Both the position numbers and the translations under genes were made by a program. From NCBI GenBank assembly GCA_007922305.1, contig ML677334.1, positions 56,222,720 through 56,286,719 of the forward strand: DNA of 64,000 nucleotides, read 5' to 3'. The stretch comes from Dermatemys mawii (Eukaryota; Chordata; Testudines; Dermatemydidae). Under the pieces are notes generated by a model. The model made no database searches. It was given only the letters and a program-made list of their open reading frames with translations, and was not told where the DNA came from. Below, piece after piece: positions 34,430-47,367 of this stretch; the first letter of the stretch is position 1; each line of letters begins with the position of its first letter.

Positions 34430-35760
34430 TGCTACATTCGACTCAGCTAAAGTCACAGCAAAAGGCGTTTCAAGCGGTATGAAAGCCAACATTTTAAAAT
34501 GTGTTGAGTGTCTAAAGTTAGGTAGCTAAATCCTGTTAAACATCTGAAAAAAAAGGAGTGATTTTCAGAGGCATTGAGTATTGCAGTTGTCATCAACAGT
34601 GCACAATAATCCCCGTTCCCATTACTACTATAATTCAGGTCACTTACCTGAGTGCCTAATTCTAGTTTGAAAACTTTGGTTAAACTTTAAGCTTAAAATA
34701 CAGTACAGTCCTGTCTCACTCAGCTGTTGCTACATTTTTGGCCTAAACATCCAGACTTCAATCTCTGGGAGTTTGTGTGCATCTCACATCTGAGCAAGGC
34801 ATACAAAATACCACTTTTTTCCCCTCCTTGGTGCACCTTTGCCTTTGATCTGAAATGAAGCAGTTCTCAGTTCAATATCCTTTCATGGAGGGGATCCATC
34901 AACTTTAGAGTCCATGCCCACTAATGCATGCTTTTCTTCTTGTCACCCAAATGCAAGTTACTTTTGCTAGAACACTAGCATCAACCCCACATGGAATTGC
35001 CTCACCAGATCCTCACTGTAGCAGCCACATGCCCTAGCCTGTGGATTCTGGAATCTTTCAGAAGTTGTAAAACCAATTATCTGTCATTGTTCCATGTTTA
35101 CTTTTTGTGCTTTTTTCCAGTTACATTGATTACAACAATACTGATTTGCATTTAATCAGATAATTTCTGGTCCAGTTCCATTGTGTAAACTGGACCACCT
35201 GGTGTTCACATAAAAACCATTAGTGTGTTTTCCTTCAACATCTCTTGAGATAGAATGGCCTATTACCATGAAAATGGAAACAATCCCTATTCTCAAGCAG
35301 GTTAAGTGTAGCATGGCATAACTTCCAGACTACTAAATATTAATCTTACCATTTTTTTTAGCAACACAATTCCGATCAGACAGGCAAGACACTGTCACAT
35401 AATATCAGCCTCAAGTTGAAGGATTTTAAAAAAAAAGTTAACACAAAATAATGTAGCTTTTTCAGTATTATGAGGCCAGGGGGGAAAAAAGGCACACACA
35501 CCTCCCATATGTTCTAAATTAACTGTTGTGTTTATATAAGCAAACGATAGCTGAAAATAGAAACTTCGGCCTACATCTTCAGCTGGCATAGCTCCACTGG
35601 TGTTAATTAGACTACATCCATTTGTATCAACTGAAGATCTGTCCCTTTAAACTTCATTTGTTTAATAGCCTTAGTAAGAAAAAGCTATGCTAGACGGTCA
35701 TATTTTATACATCTTTTAAAATATTCAGTTAATATTGTAAAAGACATCTAGTTGTGTTTG
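34430..35760. other. No gene recognised
   Basis: Contains a palindrome-type fragment at about 35,579-35,640 (TTCAGCTGGCATAGCTCCAC ... ATCAACTGAAGATCTG) related to 53698-53770. Otherwise unassigned. Confidence 0.45.
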
Positions 35761-35764
35761 TACA

Positions 35765-36263
35765 TGATACAGGAAAACCCAGGCCCACCCACTGCTCTGG
35801 GTTCCAGCCCAGGGACCCTGTGCCCAGTAACAATAGTCTGCTTAAGCTCAGACCCTGTTGTTTCTTCCCTAGGCTCTTTCTTTGCTATTTTCTGGCTCAC
35901 CCTCTAGGTTACTACTGGATCTTTCTCCACTCCCCAGGACCATTCTCCCCCTCTTGGCTTCTTGCCAGAGTCTGTGGTCCAAGGCAGAACCCCAGGGCCT
36001 ACTATTTGCCTAGACCACCTCCTTGTATGTAGTATATACCATTCCTTTCTTGGGACTGACTATAGAGCTCTTCCCTACAGCCCTTCTTTTGTTGCCAGCT
36101 TCCTGGCTTTATACAAGCCCAGCCTGGTCCTCTCCAGCTGGGCTTCATCTTCAATTAGTCTGTCTAGTGCTGGCTCTCCCACAAGTGCAAGCTATATGAT
36201 TAATTAGCCCTTCTGAGCCATCTTAACCCCTTCAGGGCTGGCATGGATGTTCCCCAGATCACA
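35765..36263 (-). mobile_element. LTR-like block, antisense
   Basis: On the minus strand it starts TGTGATCTGGGG at 36263 and has GTATAAAG at 36107-36114 (about 150 bp in). CCAGCCCAGGGACCCT near its other end also occurs in the LTR at 540-1199 (about 742). Pyrimidine-rich on the plus strand. The outer end and target duplication were not found, so the left limit is approximate. Confidence 0.55.
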
Positions 36264-37689
36264 GGCACAAACAAGTGGAGCATCATTAATGACTTTTAAA
36301 AATCTTGGTGTAGTTATGTCATTAAGCTAGAACATTAGGTATGCACAGGTAAGAACATTTGAATTACAGATAACTGAACCAGCCTTGATTTAGGTAGGGG
36401 TGAAGTGCTTGACTAATGAAGCAATATTGAGACAGCTCCAAAGATGACAGTAGTGCTAAGCACCTAGTGTATTGCCTGTGTGGTCAGGCTCATGGGTCTG
36501 GAGGCCTAACACCGGAGCTAGCGATTCCCACAGAGGTAAACCAATAATGTTGAATTTAGGCATATTCTGATATGTGTAGAAATATAACTAAATAAAATGG
36601 GATTATTGAATGCATAGTGATTTCTGTCTTTTACAAGACTTGTAGTCAGTCTTTTTTTTTTTTACTCACTTTGTGAATTACAGAAATTAAAAAAATCATG
36701 CACCAGGCAAATAAAATGTAGACTCTTTCACCTATAAGTAATGCCTCAGATGTTGCACAGTGAGCTATGTTAATGTTTCTGAAGAAAGCAAGCTTTATTT
36801 TGGGAGAGATTCCTTGACAATACTTGCGCTTTAAGAGTTCACTCCTAAAGCTGAAAGCCCTCCCCCACCAGCAAAAATACTGTGTGAATTCATTTTGTAC
36901 TGCTTTTCCTCTTTCCACAACTCACAAAAGAGCTCCTTCAACAAATACACTCTGCTAAGGTTGTAAAAGGAACAGAGAGTGAATTTATGCATGATGTGCA
37001 TCTTTAGGGAGTTAAATAAATGAAGTCTGAATTCTTTCCATTTATTGTAAATCAGAGTTCTGATAACAAAGGCCCTGTCTATATCATGGGTGGATGCAGC
37101 CCATCCATTTTTAAAACCATACTTAAAAGATATGTTATAGCACAATAACATGTTGCACAGTAGCTGGTCAAACTATATTAGAAACCAGCTTAGCTGGAGT
37201 CACGGCTATGGCTAACACTGTCTGAGTTCCAGTTTAGACCCAGGTGAAAGGGCTACTTTTAATATGCCCTGAGGATATTGAACTGGTATTTATGATATGG
37301 GGCGGGGCGGTGTGGGGGGGAGGTGGAGTGAAAAACTCCAGATTTTCTTTTGGAAGGTCATGGTGCTAATATGGTTTTCTTTTGTGAGCCACTATGGTAG
37401 TTCACATGCAGCAATATTGGAGCTAGTAGTTCTAAGAGATAAAGGCCGTTAGATGCTTATTTATGTAGTGATCTCAACTTGGTGTCATATACTTTAAGAA
37501 GATTGTGACATTTTGCTAGTTTTGCTGATTAGCTCATTGGAGCAACTGAGTGACCAGTGGGTTCAAGATACATTCAGCCATCTGCATCATACAACTGTTG
37601 GTGATGAAATCACTTATGAAATACAGTATACAGTTGGAGTAGAAAATTCAGTAGGAAGATATATATAATACATATATATTCTTACTGTA
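36264..37689. other. No gene recognised
   Basis: AT-rich; frames at 36646-37151 lack motifs. A (T)n run at about 36,652-36,662. Nothing else seen. Confidence 0.45.
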
Positions 37690-37839
37690 TTTTCCACTCC
37701 ATGCATCTGATGAAGTGGGTTTAGCCCACGAAAGCTTATGTCCAAATAAATTTAAGCTTATGTCCAAAAAAATAAGGTGCCACGAGTACTCCTTGTTGGT
37801 TTTTCTGATACAGACCAACACGGCTACCACTCTGAAACC
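37690..37839 (+). mobile_element. Penelope-like element 3' end
   Basis: GCATCTGATGAAGTGGGTTT, AGCCCACGAAAGCTTATGTC, AATAAGGTGCCACGAGTACT and GATACAGACCAACACGGCTA, ending CTCTGAAACC, form the sauropsid Penelope-type 3' end. AGCTTATGTCCAAATAAATT is followed by a second partial copy (AGCTTATGTCCAAAAAAATA), a local duplication at about 37,733-37,775. Confidence 0.75.
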
Positions 37840-37949
37840 AGTACCTGCTGGGTAGTTTTCTTTTTTACAAGTATTTAATAGTGGCTGAAAACACAAATAA
37901 TGTTTCATAATGACACAGAATAAAGGAAGTCCATATTACACCATTACCA

Positions 37950-38498
37950 TGTGTGACTGGATTTCCATTGTGGTGCCCCTTGTGGCGTGTCAGAGCATGA
38001 CCCACCTGTCAGCAGCTCTCCACAGGTATGGTTCTGTCCCTGTTAGGTCTGAGGTAGTGGGCTAAGGCCCACTTCAGTCCTACTCCCTCTAGAGTGGCAA
38101 GGCCCAAAAGGAAATCAGGGACAGACAAACAGACCCCCATCCCTGAGAGAAAGATAATCCAAAGAACCTTCTACAAACCCCTACTCCTTCATTCTAGGAA
38201 TGTGTCTAAACAGTCCACACTTCTGCCAATCCCCCAGAGTCTGGATGTCCCTTCTAGCAGAGGCATCTCCAGCCAGCAAGCTAGCTCAGTCTTGGGGCTG
38301 TAACCACACTTCTCTCCCCTCAAGAGAAGCAGTTCTACTGCTTTCCTTCCTGGCCCTGGGCTAGACTAGGTCTCCACCTTTTAACTGCCCCTCCACACCT
38401 GCAGCAAATGTTAGGTGTATCAGGGAGGTGTCAGGTGGGTCACAGGGTCTCCTTAACCAGGTCATTGCCAGTGTGGGACCTACCTACCCCATCACACA
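37950..38498 (-). mobile_element. LTR-like block, candidate
   Basis: Plus start TGTGTGACTGG and, reversed, end TGTGTGATGGGG give TG...CA limits, 549 bp apart. Composition and pyrimidine richness match the other antisense LTR blocks. No clean target duplication, and only a weak TATA-like GTTAAAAGG on the minus strand. Confidence 0.45.
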
Positions 38499-38699
38499 AT
38501 ATTTAAAAGTTAGCCTGTGGGCCAGATCCATCCTTAGTATAACTTCATTGAGTAGAATGCACACACAGTTGGGGAAAAAAAGTGGTCAAACTGGATGTAA
38601 ACCGTCCAGTGAAGAAATTCTTAAAGTAACATTGTCATAGAAATGTGGGGCTGGATCCCTAGATCCACCTAGCTCTAGGTGGCTCATACCTGCCCCTGA

Positions 38700-39446
38700 G
38701 GGTATGTCTACACTGTAATGTAAGCTCGTGCTTAAGCCTGGGCTCAAGCCTACCTCCCACCTTGTGTCTACACTGGAATTGCGCTAACCCAGGGCTTGGA
38801 CCCAGGTTCCCAGAACCCTGCAGGCTGGAGGGTCTGAGCTTGAGTTAAGCCAGGACTCAGGGTCTGGGCCTTATTGCTTTTCAGAGTAGAGACAGCACCG
38901 CTTGACTGTGGTCCTGGGAGTCAGATGGAAGTATCCCACAATTCCATGGGACAACTTCCTTAGTCCTGTCTATCCCAGAAATCTGCAATCCTCTCTGTTG
39001 AGAATGGAAGTTACCCCCCTTTTGTAGGCGGCAGCAACTCAGGGCAGTGTTAATCCATTCTCCTCTGGTCACCAAGCAATCTGTAAGCACAGAGTTAGCG
39101 AACCGGTTTGCAATGGAGAGCAAACCAATCAAGCCTTTTGAAACACAAACTGTTTCCTTGAGCAGGGGGAGCAGTAAAATTTTCCCACAGTGCACCACAG
39201 TTCTAGGGCTAGAATAGCCACATTTCAGGGTGGAATGCACTAGGGATTCTGGGATATGGTTACTTTGACTCAGGACAGATCACTGCAATGTAGATGCCAG
39301 AGCGCAAGGTTCGAGCATGGGTTAGAAAAGCCTTAATGTAGGGTTAAAATACAATATAGATGCTCAAACCCAGGGTTCCCCTAACACAGGTCAGCTGACT
39401 CAAGTCCCACTAACCCTTGGGTTACATTGCAATGTAGACATACTCA
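38700..39446. mobile_element. Full-length MITE, about 747 bp
   Basis: Left end GGGTATGTCTACACTGTAAT; right end reversed GAGTATGTCTACATTGCAAT, followed by GTAA in both: about 21 of 24 positions match. Internal CAGGGCTTGGACCCAGG-type repeats. No transposase. The TGTCTACA ends resemble a PIF/Harbinger-like or related family, not settled. Confidence 0.75.
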
Positions 39447-42400
39447 GAGTGATAGCTTGAGCATCTGTTTTGTTCTTACACTTTGGCAATACTTAAAACG
39501 CCTCATTGAACTGAATTTAAAAAAATCTATCTGTACTTGACATAGGATTCAATGGGGGAGGGGATAGGAAAGGTATCTACGCAATATTTCTGCCTAAAGC
39601 TGGCATCATTCTTGCCTAAATTGAACTGGAAGGACTGGAATTATTTCACTAGTCAGGATCACCAGGGTGCAAAAGCACTTTGGCCACACATCCCTATATC
39701 CCCTGATTACCCTGACATACCCCCTGCCCTGCATGGGCAGAATAGAGTCCGCTATATCTGCTTTACATTGCCTGGAAATTCTCTACTGGAAAATCCTCCA
39801 CTGTCCTGTTGGAGTAGATTACTGGCTGCCTTATACAGTCTGAATAGCACAGTGCAGCTAGCCAGAGGGCTGAGGAGCTATTGCGTTCATAGCTATGAAA
39901 CAGACACCACATAATGTGTCTACATTTAATTAACCTAGTAAATATGAAATGTATCATTGCTGCTGTTGTGCATGAGCCAACACAACTATGGAAATAAGAA
40001 GGAGAGGGCAATATGGTGCAGTATTTTTATGTTTGTGAATTACGCTCACCCCACTCTCCTGGTCCATGGGCACTAAGTGCATAACGGATATGGGGAACGA
40101 ATGGCAGAGCGCACAATTCCTGGTCACCTTAAAAGGTGTGTGCAGAATATGGGCATTGGGATGGAAGGACGGATGGATGGTGCTCAGTCAGAAGTGTTGG
40201 TCTCCTGTTTTCTGAATAGGCCACTATATCAGCAATCATCGACTGCCACTTTTACTGCATAAGTTTAATAGGGAATGGTGTGTGTGAGTGGGGAGGGGAG
40301 CAACAACAAAAACAGTTCTTCACCAGTCACATTTTCATATTTCTGATTCCTTCTCCTTCACTCCAGCAAGCAAACAATACTAATGTATTCTATTGTCGAT
40401 TTGCCTATGTGGGATATTGTCCCCCAAGCCCTGAGATAGAAGGCTATTTCTTCTGCTAATCCAACCCTCTAGAGGCATTTTAGCAACTAATCAGAATGAA
40501 TCAAATCATTTCTGCTGCATATGATTAATTCTGAGCCAATCTAATTTTTATTAGTCATGGGTTTCAGTTACCTAGATTTGCATGACTAGACTTGCCCTTG
40601 AGCACATGAAATTTCTTTGTAGATTTGATTTGAAAATGTAGTGGGTAGCTCCCCCCTCTTTCAACCCATTTTTGATGATTGCTAATCCAATTGTGTCTAG
40701 ATTGGCACCCTTCTCGGTACATGTTGTAAAATAAACTTAGTGGTGGAACTTGAAAAATCAACTTACAGCCTAACTGTTCAATTTTTAAAAAGTGAATTTA
40801 GGCCTTATGAATGAGATGTACAACAGCCATGAAAGATTAGTTTATGGAAGTCAACTCTTAGAAATTATTAAACAAGATTCACTTATTCTTGAATCACTTG
40901 GTCAGTCAGAGTTTGTTCTGAAGATACAGTAGCTCTGGTCCTTTAACTGCACTTTATACTAGCTGAGGATCTGTTTTTCAGTGGCTGGGTGCATTATCAT
41001 GTTGTATCCTTGTAGGAGCAAGGGAACATACTCACATAAGCCTTCATTTTTTGCTCATGCAGTTTGAAGTAGCTCTCTTCTGATTATTTAGTGGAATTGA
41101 TCTGTCTTAATGAAGGGCTAGACTGCCTTTCCCAGTACCTATTTATCTCCACACAAAATTGGTTAGACCAAGAACCTGTGATTCTCCCAAGATCTGCATA
41201 GAACTTCAAAGATCCTTTAAAGGTCAGAGCTTTGGAATGAAGTGCCAGCAAGAGAACTAATCAGCCCTAATACCGATGGTGTTGTTTCTGGCATTGAGAG
41301 TGGAGTAAAAGTGCCAACTCAGTTCACAGAGGCAGCCATACCACATAGTCAGGGCCAAACAGAGGTGGCTTGAAACTAATGATTTAGAAGTTAAAGGCTC
41401 CATATACTATTACAAATCCCCTGAGCCATCCAGTCCCCATTTTAGGCACTGAATCTTCACACAGGGTTTTGAACATCGGATCCTACACATTTGATTATTA
41501 AACAAGAAGCAGTTCCGGCTCTTGCCAAATGGTATCAGAACAAATGCAAGAAAAGCTACAACATTTCCTTTAGTAACATTTTCTCTTTACAAAAAATCCC
41601 ATAGAGATGCAGCAGACAAATGTGATATTAATATTATGCAACTTAACTGATCCGTAGAAGCATTTGGGAAAACTTTGACTGACTGGTGCTTACAATTGCT
41701 AATGAGCAATCTCAGATACAGTCATACAGTAGAATAAAGCAGTTTATTTTTCAGCATGACATTGTCCCGTCTGAGTTGGAAAAAAAACAACAACCCCAAA
41801 CAAGCTACATATGAGATAATATGGGCCACTGAGCTGTGCAGCAGCAGCGATTTTGTGAAGAAGCTAATGACGGGAGGTCAATCTCTGTAATCTAAGTGTG
41901 TACTTGCGCACCCTCTCCCTCTCACTAGCAGTGTCTGAACCTTCATCTTCCCCACCTTGGGACAGCCAGGCTAGAAGGCAACCGAGAGTATTCTTTTTCC
42001 TACACAGATCAACTTCACCCCAGCTGGAGACAGCATCTTCCCGTACTTCTGAGAAGCAACTCCATCAAAATAAGACTAGGACAGTTGCCCTTTGAGACAC
42101 CAAAACGCTTCAGAATAGTAGCTCTTCCTTTAAGAGGTTGATTCCTTCGACACAGTGATCAGCTTTGTCACATTTGAGGCCCTCTACCGCTGATATGGTC
42201 CTTCCATTAGCCATCTACTTCCCCCATGCTCCCTGGTTCATCTGTTAGAAAATAGCTCCGATTTTGCTACTGCGGGGGTGGGGGGAAGCTTAAGTATACT
42301 GGTTCTTTGCATTTTTTCTTTAAAAGTGGTGTTAGGAATTTATGAATAGAGATAATGCAGACAGATTGATCTAGACTAAACTAATCTCACTGACAGCTCC

Positions 42401-42520
42401 TGTGTTCAACTCTCATTTTAAATGCCTTTATTGTCTTGCAAACGCAAAAAGATAGTCAACCACTAGATTTTGCAGAGCACCCAACTACTCATTTCTTAGG
42501 GGAAACAGTCACTGGGAAGT
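39447..42520. other. No gene recognised
   Basis: No exon, RNA gene or complete element recognised. The frames at 39552-39914 and 39763-40011 overlap antisense. GGAAGGACGGATGGATGG at about 40,163 is a short GGAY-type run. Confidence 0.4.
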
Positions 42521-43045
42521 GACAGAGTCCTGTGGCACCTTAAAGACTAACTAAAGTATTAGAGCATAAGCTTTCATGGGCTAATATCGACTTCGTCGGA
42601 TGCAAGCAGTGGAAGTATCCAGGGGCAGGGATAAATAAGAGGAAAGGGCCAGGTTGGAGATAACAAGGTTAGTCCAATCAGGCTGAACCAGGTTGTTATC
42701 TCTAATCAGGGAGGATGAGTTCCTCCTCTAGCAGCTGGTCTGGAGGTGTGAACACTGAGAGAAGAGAAGCTGCTTTTGTAGTTAGCTACTCACTTGTAGT
42801 CTTTGTTCAATCCTTGATTGATGGTATCAAATTTGCAAATGAATTGCAGCTCTGCAGTTTCTCTTTGCAGTCTGGTCTTGAAGTTTTTTTGCTGCAAGAT
42901 GGTGACCCTTAAATCTGTAATTTTGTGTCCAGTGAGATTGAAGTGTTCTCCTACAGGTTTTTGTATATTGCCATTCCAGATATCTGACTTGTGTCCATTT
43001 ATCTTTTTTCGTAGGGACTGTGTCACTGGGAATTCCATATTGTAG
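42521..43045 (-). mobile_element. Penelope-like retroelement, 5'-truncated
   Basis: On the minus strand the coding remnant (42790-43038) is followed by a 3' region containing CATCCGACGAAGTCGATATT, GAAAGCTTATGCTCTAATAC, TTAGTCTTTAAGGTGCCACA and GGACTCTGTC at its end near 42521. It belongs to a different subfamily from 37690-37839. A 3' inverted pair (GAGATAACAA/TTGTTATCTC) lies at about 42,657-42,705. Confidence 0.8.
42790..43038 (-). pseudogene. GIY-YIG endonuclease C-terminal remnant of a Penelope-like protein
   Basis: The 82-codon frame contains PVGEHFNLTGHKITDLRVTI at about residues 28-47, then a charged RLQRETAELQFICKFDTINQ stretch and a terminal GLNKD. This is the usual ending of Penelope GIY-YIG endonuclease domains (EHFN..GH, then W/E-.-FI.KFDT...GLN.D). 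The GIY-YIG core and the reverse transcriptase are missing: upstream the frame shifts and the element is truncated. It is followed directly by the Penelope 3' region, confirming the assignment. No longer functional. Confidence 0.78.
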
Positions 43046-45569
43046 ATTCACAATGAAGAAAAAGTTGGCACCTGTATGTAAAGTTACACCATTTATAGAT
43101 GTCAATAAACATTCAGATTGTAAAACAGGCATGGTCACTTGGAAGACCATTCCACTGCACATTTTCATGCAATTGGTTGTTTATTTTGAATGACTTGCAC
43201 CCAAAACACATATTCCAGAGATATAAAGTTTTACAACTGAGTACAGTGCTAACGTAATAGGGCTGAACTCTGAAGTTGATATCACACACAATCCCATTGA
43301 AGTCAGTGGAGCTACTTGTTAAGTGAAGTGCTACTCGAGATGAATAAGGGTGTCAAAGTCTGGTCCCTAGTGACATTTTCTATAAGCAAAATTTTTTTTA
43401 AATTGAAGACATACTGTAAGTGTTAACTATGACTTACATTTTATATCCTGTCTCCTGCAACAGTTTGAGCAGAAATGAACAGTAGAGAATCAAACATCTT
43501 TCTCATCATTAGCCATCTATGTACCCAGTTTTTCCCCCAACTGAAGGAAGGATACAGGAATCCAGCTACAAACCTGATGAATTCCTTTTTAAAAAAAGAT
43601 GTAAATTAACAATGCTCTAGGCAGGCAGGATTTTTCAGCGGATGGAGAGTACACACTTGTTTTTACTTTAATTCCTGACGTGGCAGTTTATTTATTTTTT
43701 AGTTTTATTTATGTACTGGATGATAGCAAGTTTCGTTTCGTTTAGTTTAGTTTAGTTTAGTTTAGTTTCCTCTCATGTGTTAGAATTCTGAAAGAAGCTT
43801 GCTCCTGTCCACCATTCACGTGTAGAAAGGGCTCCAAGTGATTAAAATACTGGTATCACTCCGGTCCTTAGCTGCCATTTGTCCATTATGCAACATCAGA
43901 GTGAGGATAACTAAGAAACCCATAAGTAGAGTTTATATGAAGCTTAAATGGAGCATATGAGTGATTTAGTTTAAGTGGAAGAGTCTTGATATGCAAGGGA
44001 CAGCTTTCCTACACTGTAGAAATCCATATGTTAAAATACTTGTTTTTAGAACGTCCCAGCATAACAGCCAAGAGTTGTCAAAATGAGGCCACTGTCCTGC
44101 TTTGAAAATTAACAACTTGACAGAACTGCTCATTGTGCTGAAACCACACATCCGCAACATATTTACAAATGCAAAAATTCAAAGCTGTGCAGCCTGCTTC
44201 ATTATGACACACATGAGGCAATTCAGGGGGATATGTTTTCAGAATGGCACACAGGATGTTAGGCACAGAACTCCGGTTAACACTAATAAGTGGGCATTTA
44301 ATGCCATTGATAGGACTGGAAACATATGAAAGCTTGTGTAGTGATAGAGATAGATCAATAGGGAAGGATTTTTAAAATCAGAATGCAATTCCTCTACCAC
44401 ACAATTGGCAATAGTATTTCCTAGTAATAGATCCAGTCTGCGTCTACTGAAACAGCAAATGTATCTAAGGAAGTAGCATCAATGCTATGCATTTTAATGA
44501 AACTTGCTCTCCAACAAATGCCATTTCCTCCCTCTTGGGTGGGTTCCAGTGATTCTGTGAAAAAGAAAAGGGATCTGCTTTAATTTCTGGAAGATTTCCA
44601 TATTTATTTTCATGACATTAGGGATACCTGGATTTCCTGAAACCACAGGTTGAAGTTCCAGCAGGGGTATTTATCTGTAGGTTTTTATAGGGTTGTACAT
44701 CCCTGTGATATGCAAATCCCTCACTCAGCTCTCTATCATAGGCAGGTGGATTGAGAATCATGTAGAGTACCTTGTGAAGGGTCTTTCCAATGGGACCTTA
44801 AGAACCAAGGTGCTGTCTGCTGCTCTGATTGGATATAAGAAATCTCTTATCACTTCAGTATAGTAAGGGAGTGTCATTGTCCTTTGCCGACATTCCCTAC
44901 TACACTGTTGTGTGTTCTGCTACATCCTGGTTGGATGCCAGCCACCATCCCATGTGGCTGGATTTCTGAGTCATGTAGTTTACAAAAGGCTAAAATCATT
45001 GGTGTTGCTGCAGGATATACCTAAGTCCTGAAAGAAAAGTAAGTAAAGACTTGAGGATTAGCACCTTTTATTATAGTGATTTAGCAAACCCAGTCTGAAT
45101 CTTGATCTATAAACTTCCACATTATTGAATTTGGGAAACTGTATTTAGGTCAATTCTTTTGTGCCATGATTACTGTGGTTTACTAGCAGAAAATGCATTG
45201 CTGGCCGTTAATGTACTAGCAATTATTGGCACAAAATGGGATAACTACTTTTTGCTAAGGCCTTCTCCATCTAATTTTGAACACCCAGTACCGCCATTGG
45301 ACATCTTGAGAGAACTGGGAAGCTCCCATATTGAGGCTTATCTTAACATTTTTGTTCAAGGAGTCACTCAGTTTTTCCCCCATCCCACCTAGAATTCAGT
45401 AGCAGACAGCTAAAGTTCCTTATCTCCATTACAATCAGCTGTCTAGAGGTTGCCCATACCCTTTTTCATAAACAGAAAGAATGTGTCCTAGAACTTAGAA
45501 GCAACACAAATATAGGGTGGGACCTGAACTTCCTAGATTTCAAAGTGGAAATGATGGGCTGAAAAACAT
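43046..45569. other. No gene recognised
   Basis: A fragment at 43265-43375 (AATCCCATTGAAGTCAGTGG then AGTGAAGTGCTACTC) belongs to the AATGGG-centred amniote repeat. The rest shows no element I can name. Confidence 0.45.
43731..43768. repeat. (TTTAG)n microsatellite with two TTTCG units
   Basis: Two TTTCG units followed by five TTTAG units. Confidence 0.95.
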
Positions 45570-45577
45570 GCTAACAT

Positions 45578-45855
45578 CAGGGCTGGCCTTACCATGTGGC
45601 GGCTGCCTCAGGTGCCTGACTAGGGCGGGTGGCGGGGGGGGGGGGGGGGTGCCACTAGACCCAGAGTGAGGAAAATTGTGTCTGCTGCTGGTTCATATGT
45701 ATTCTCTCTGCTCTAGATGCACAGAGGTGGTGGAGTGCTGTGCTGGAGGAAGGAGGGCACAAGAGACCTTTCAAAGTTTTGGCCCAAGCAAGGGGGCATG
45801 GGGATGTCATTTGAGCTCCCCGCCCCAAGTGCGAAAATGTTGTGGGCCGGCCCTG
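45578..45855. mobile_element. hAT-type MITE, 278 bp, perfect 8-bp target duplication
   Basis: Left end CAGGGCTGGCCTTACC, right end reversed CAGGGCCGGCCCACAAC, flanked by GCTAACAT on both sides (45570-45577, 45856-45863). The open frame 45676-45882 crosses its right end and is not a gene. Confidence 0.88.
45634..45649. repeat. G16 homopolymer
   Basis: Sixteen G in a row within the hAT MITE; length may be unreliable in the assembly. A G13 run lies at 51421-51433. Confidence 0.9.
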
Positions 45856-45863
45856 GCTAACAT

Positions 45864-47360
45864 TTTAATATTTCTGCTTTAAAGCAATTTGAGGAGCTTT
45901 GTTGCAGTTTAATTTACTGTAGTGAGTTATTGTACCTTGTCATCTGTAAAGCTGTGAGGTCATTATAAGGGAACTTGTGACATTTTTAACTTTCCTGAAG
46001 CAATTGTGAAATGAACATAAAAGTAAAAGCAGACACTGTGTCTGCTCCAAGTCGTTATAATTAATAAGGGGTCTGATAAGTAAAATAAGTTATGGAGCTC
46101 TCATAGAGGATTAAATCCTGTTCATAAAGAAGCTACATGCCATGCAGTTGGGATTGTTGTGCTTTATGATTCAGAAAGAGTGGACAATGCTTTTAGCCAT
46201 GTGAAATGCAACTTTACTGCCTTGCTAAAAAGCTTTCTTCCTGTATGCCAGCACCACTTATTCATGATGCCTCTGAGGGAGAAACAACTCACACTGAAAC
46301 AATCAAAAGGAAAAGGCACAGACTTTGATCTAAGATGTAAAATGTAATGAATGACACCTGCAAAGACCACTTCACTTCAAATGATATTGTTAAACTCGCT
46401 TTGTTCCAAAACAGGGGTGATGATCCAAATAATGGATTTTTTTAAAAAAAGGAGGAAACTTTATGGATCCATCATCTGCTCTAAGTGTTGAAGAATGCTG
46501 CTTGGCATTTGCCATAAATTTTGGCTTTTCAGGTTGACACTGTCCCTTTCAGATTTGTTTCACATTTCTATCAAGAACCCCCAAAGACAGATAAAATTAT
46601 TGTACATTATATTTTGTATGCCTTCCCCCCGTAGTTAGCCTACATTTGTAGAGTCAATCACTGCCAACTAATAAGACCCATTGCCCAATGTGACCATGTA
46701 ACAAGAAACCTATATTTTATTAGAGTACATAATTGCAAAAGGGACAAGTTACTTTGGGGCTATAACTCTAAATGTCCTGACTTCTGTGGATTTAAGTCCG
46801 AGCCTTAATGTTCCATTAATATCGCTCTCTACTTCAGATGTAAATACTCCTTTGACACTCTCAGTCAATATATGTAGTGTTGCATAGGTTATATCAAACT
46901 AAGGTTACCCAAGAATAACTGGCAGCTTGTGCTACGTGACCCTTTATAGTGTTATTTAACAAGCCTGTAGGTACTTACCAGATAAATTGTTCTGATAAGT
47001 TGTTGTGCAGAGGGTGAAATTCTGGTCCCATTGAAATCAGTGGAAGTTTAGTCATAGATAATGTCATGGCAATGGGACTGGCACAAGAGATGAGCCAAAC
47101 ACATTTGGAAGGGTTTAGCTAGCTCCATTTAAGTGCTCAGAAACCCAAAGGACAGGTCAATATCTTGTTACACTCCTACTTTCCATGGTAGCATAAAGCC
47201 TTTCTTGGCATCACCAAAAGGACTATCAGGGTCTAAGTTCACTGGGGTATGATATGGGGACATTAGGATGAATTCCTGGTCCCACTGAAGTAAAAGGTGT
47301 ATGACCTATCTCTCTGGTAGCACTCATACTGCTGTGACATTAGCTCTAATTCTTAGACTG
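45864..47360. other. No gene recognised
   Basis: AT-rich. A fragment at about 47,012-47,056 (GTGAAATTCTGGTCCCATTG) resembles the AATGGG-centred repeat. Confidence 0.45.
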
Positions 47361-47367
47361 TAAATAG

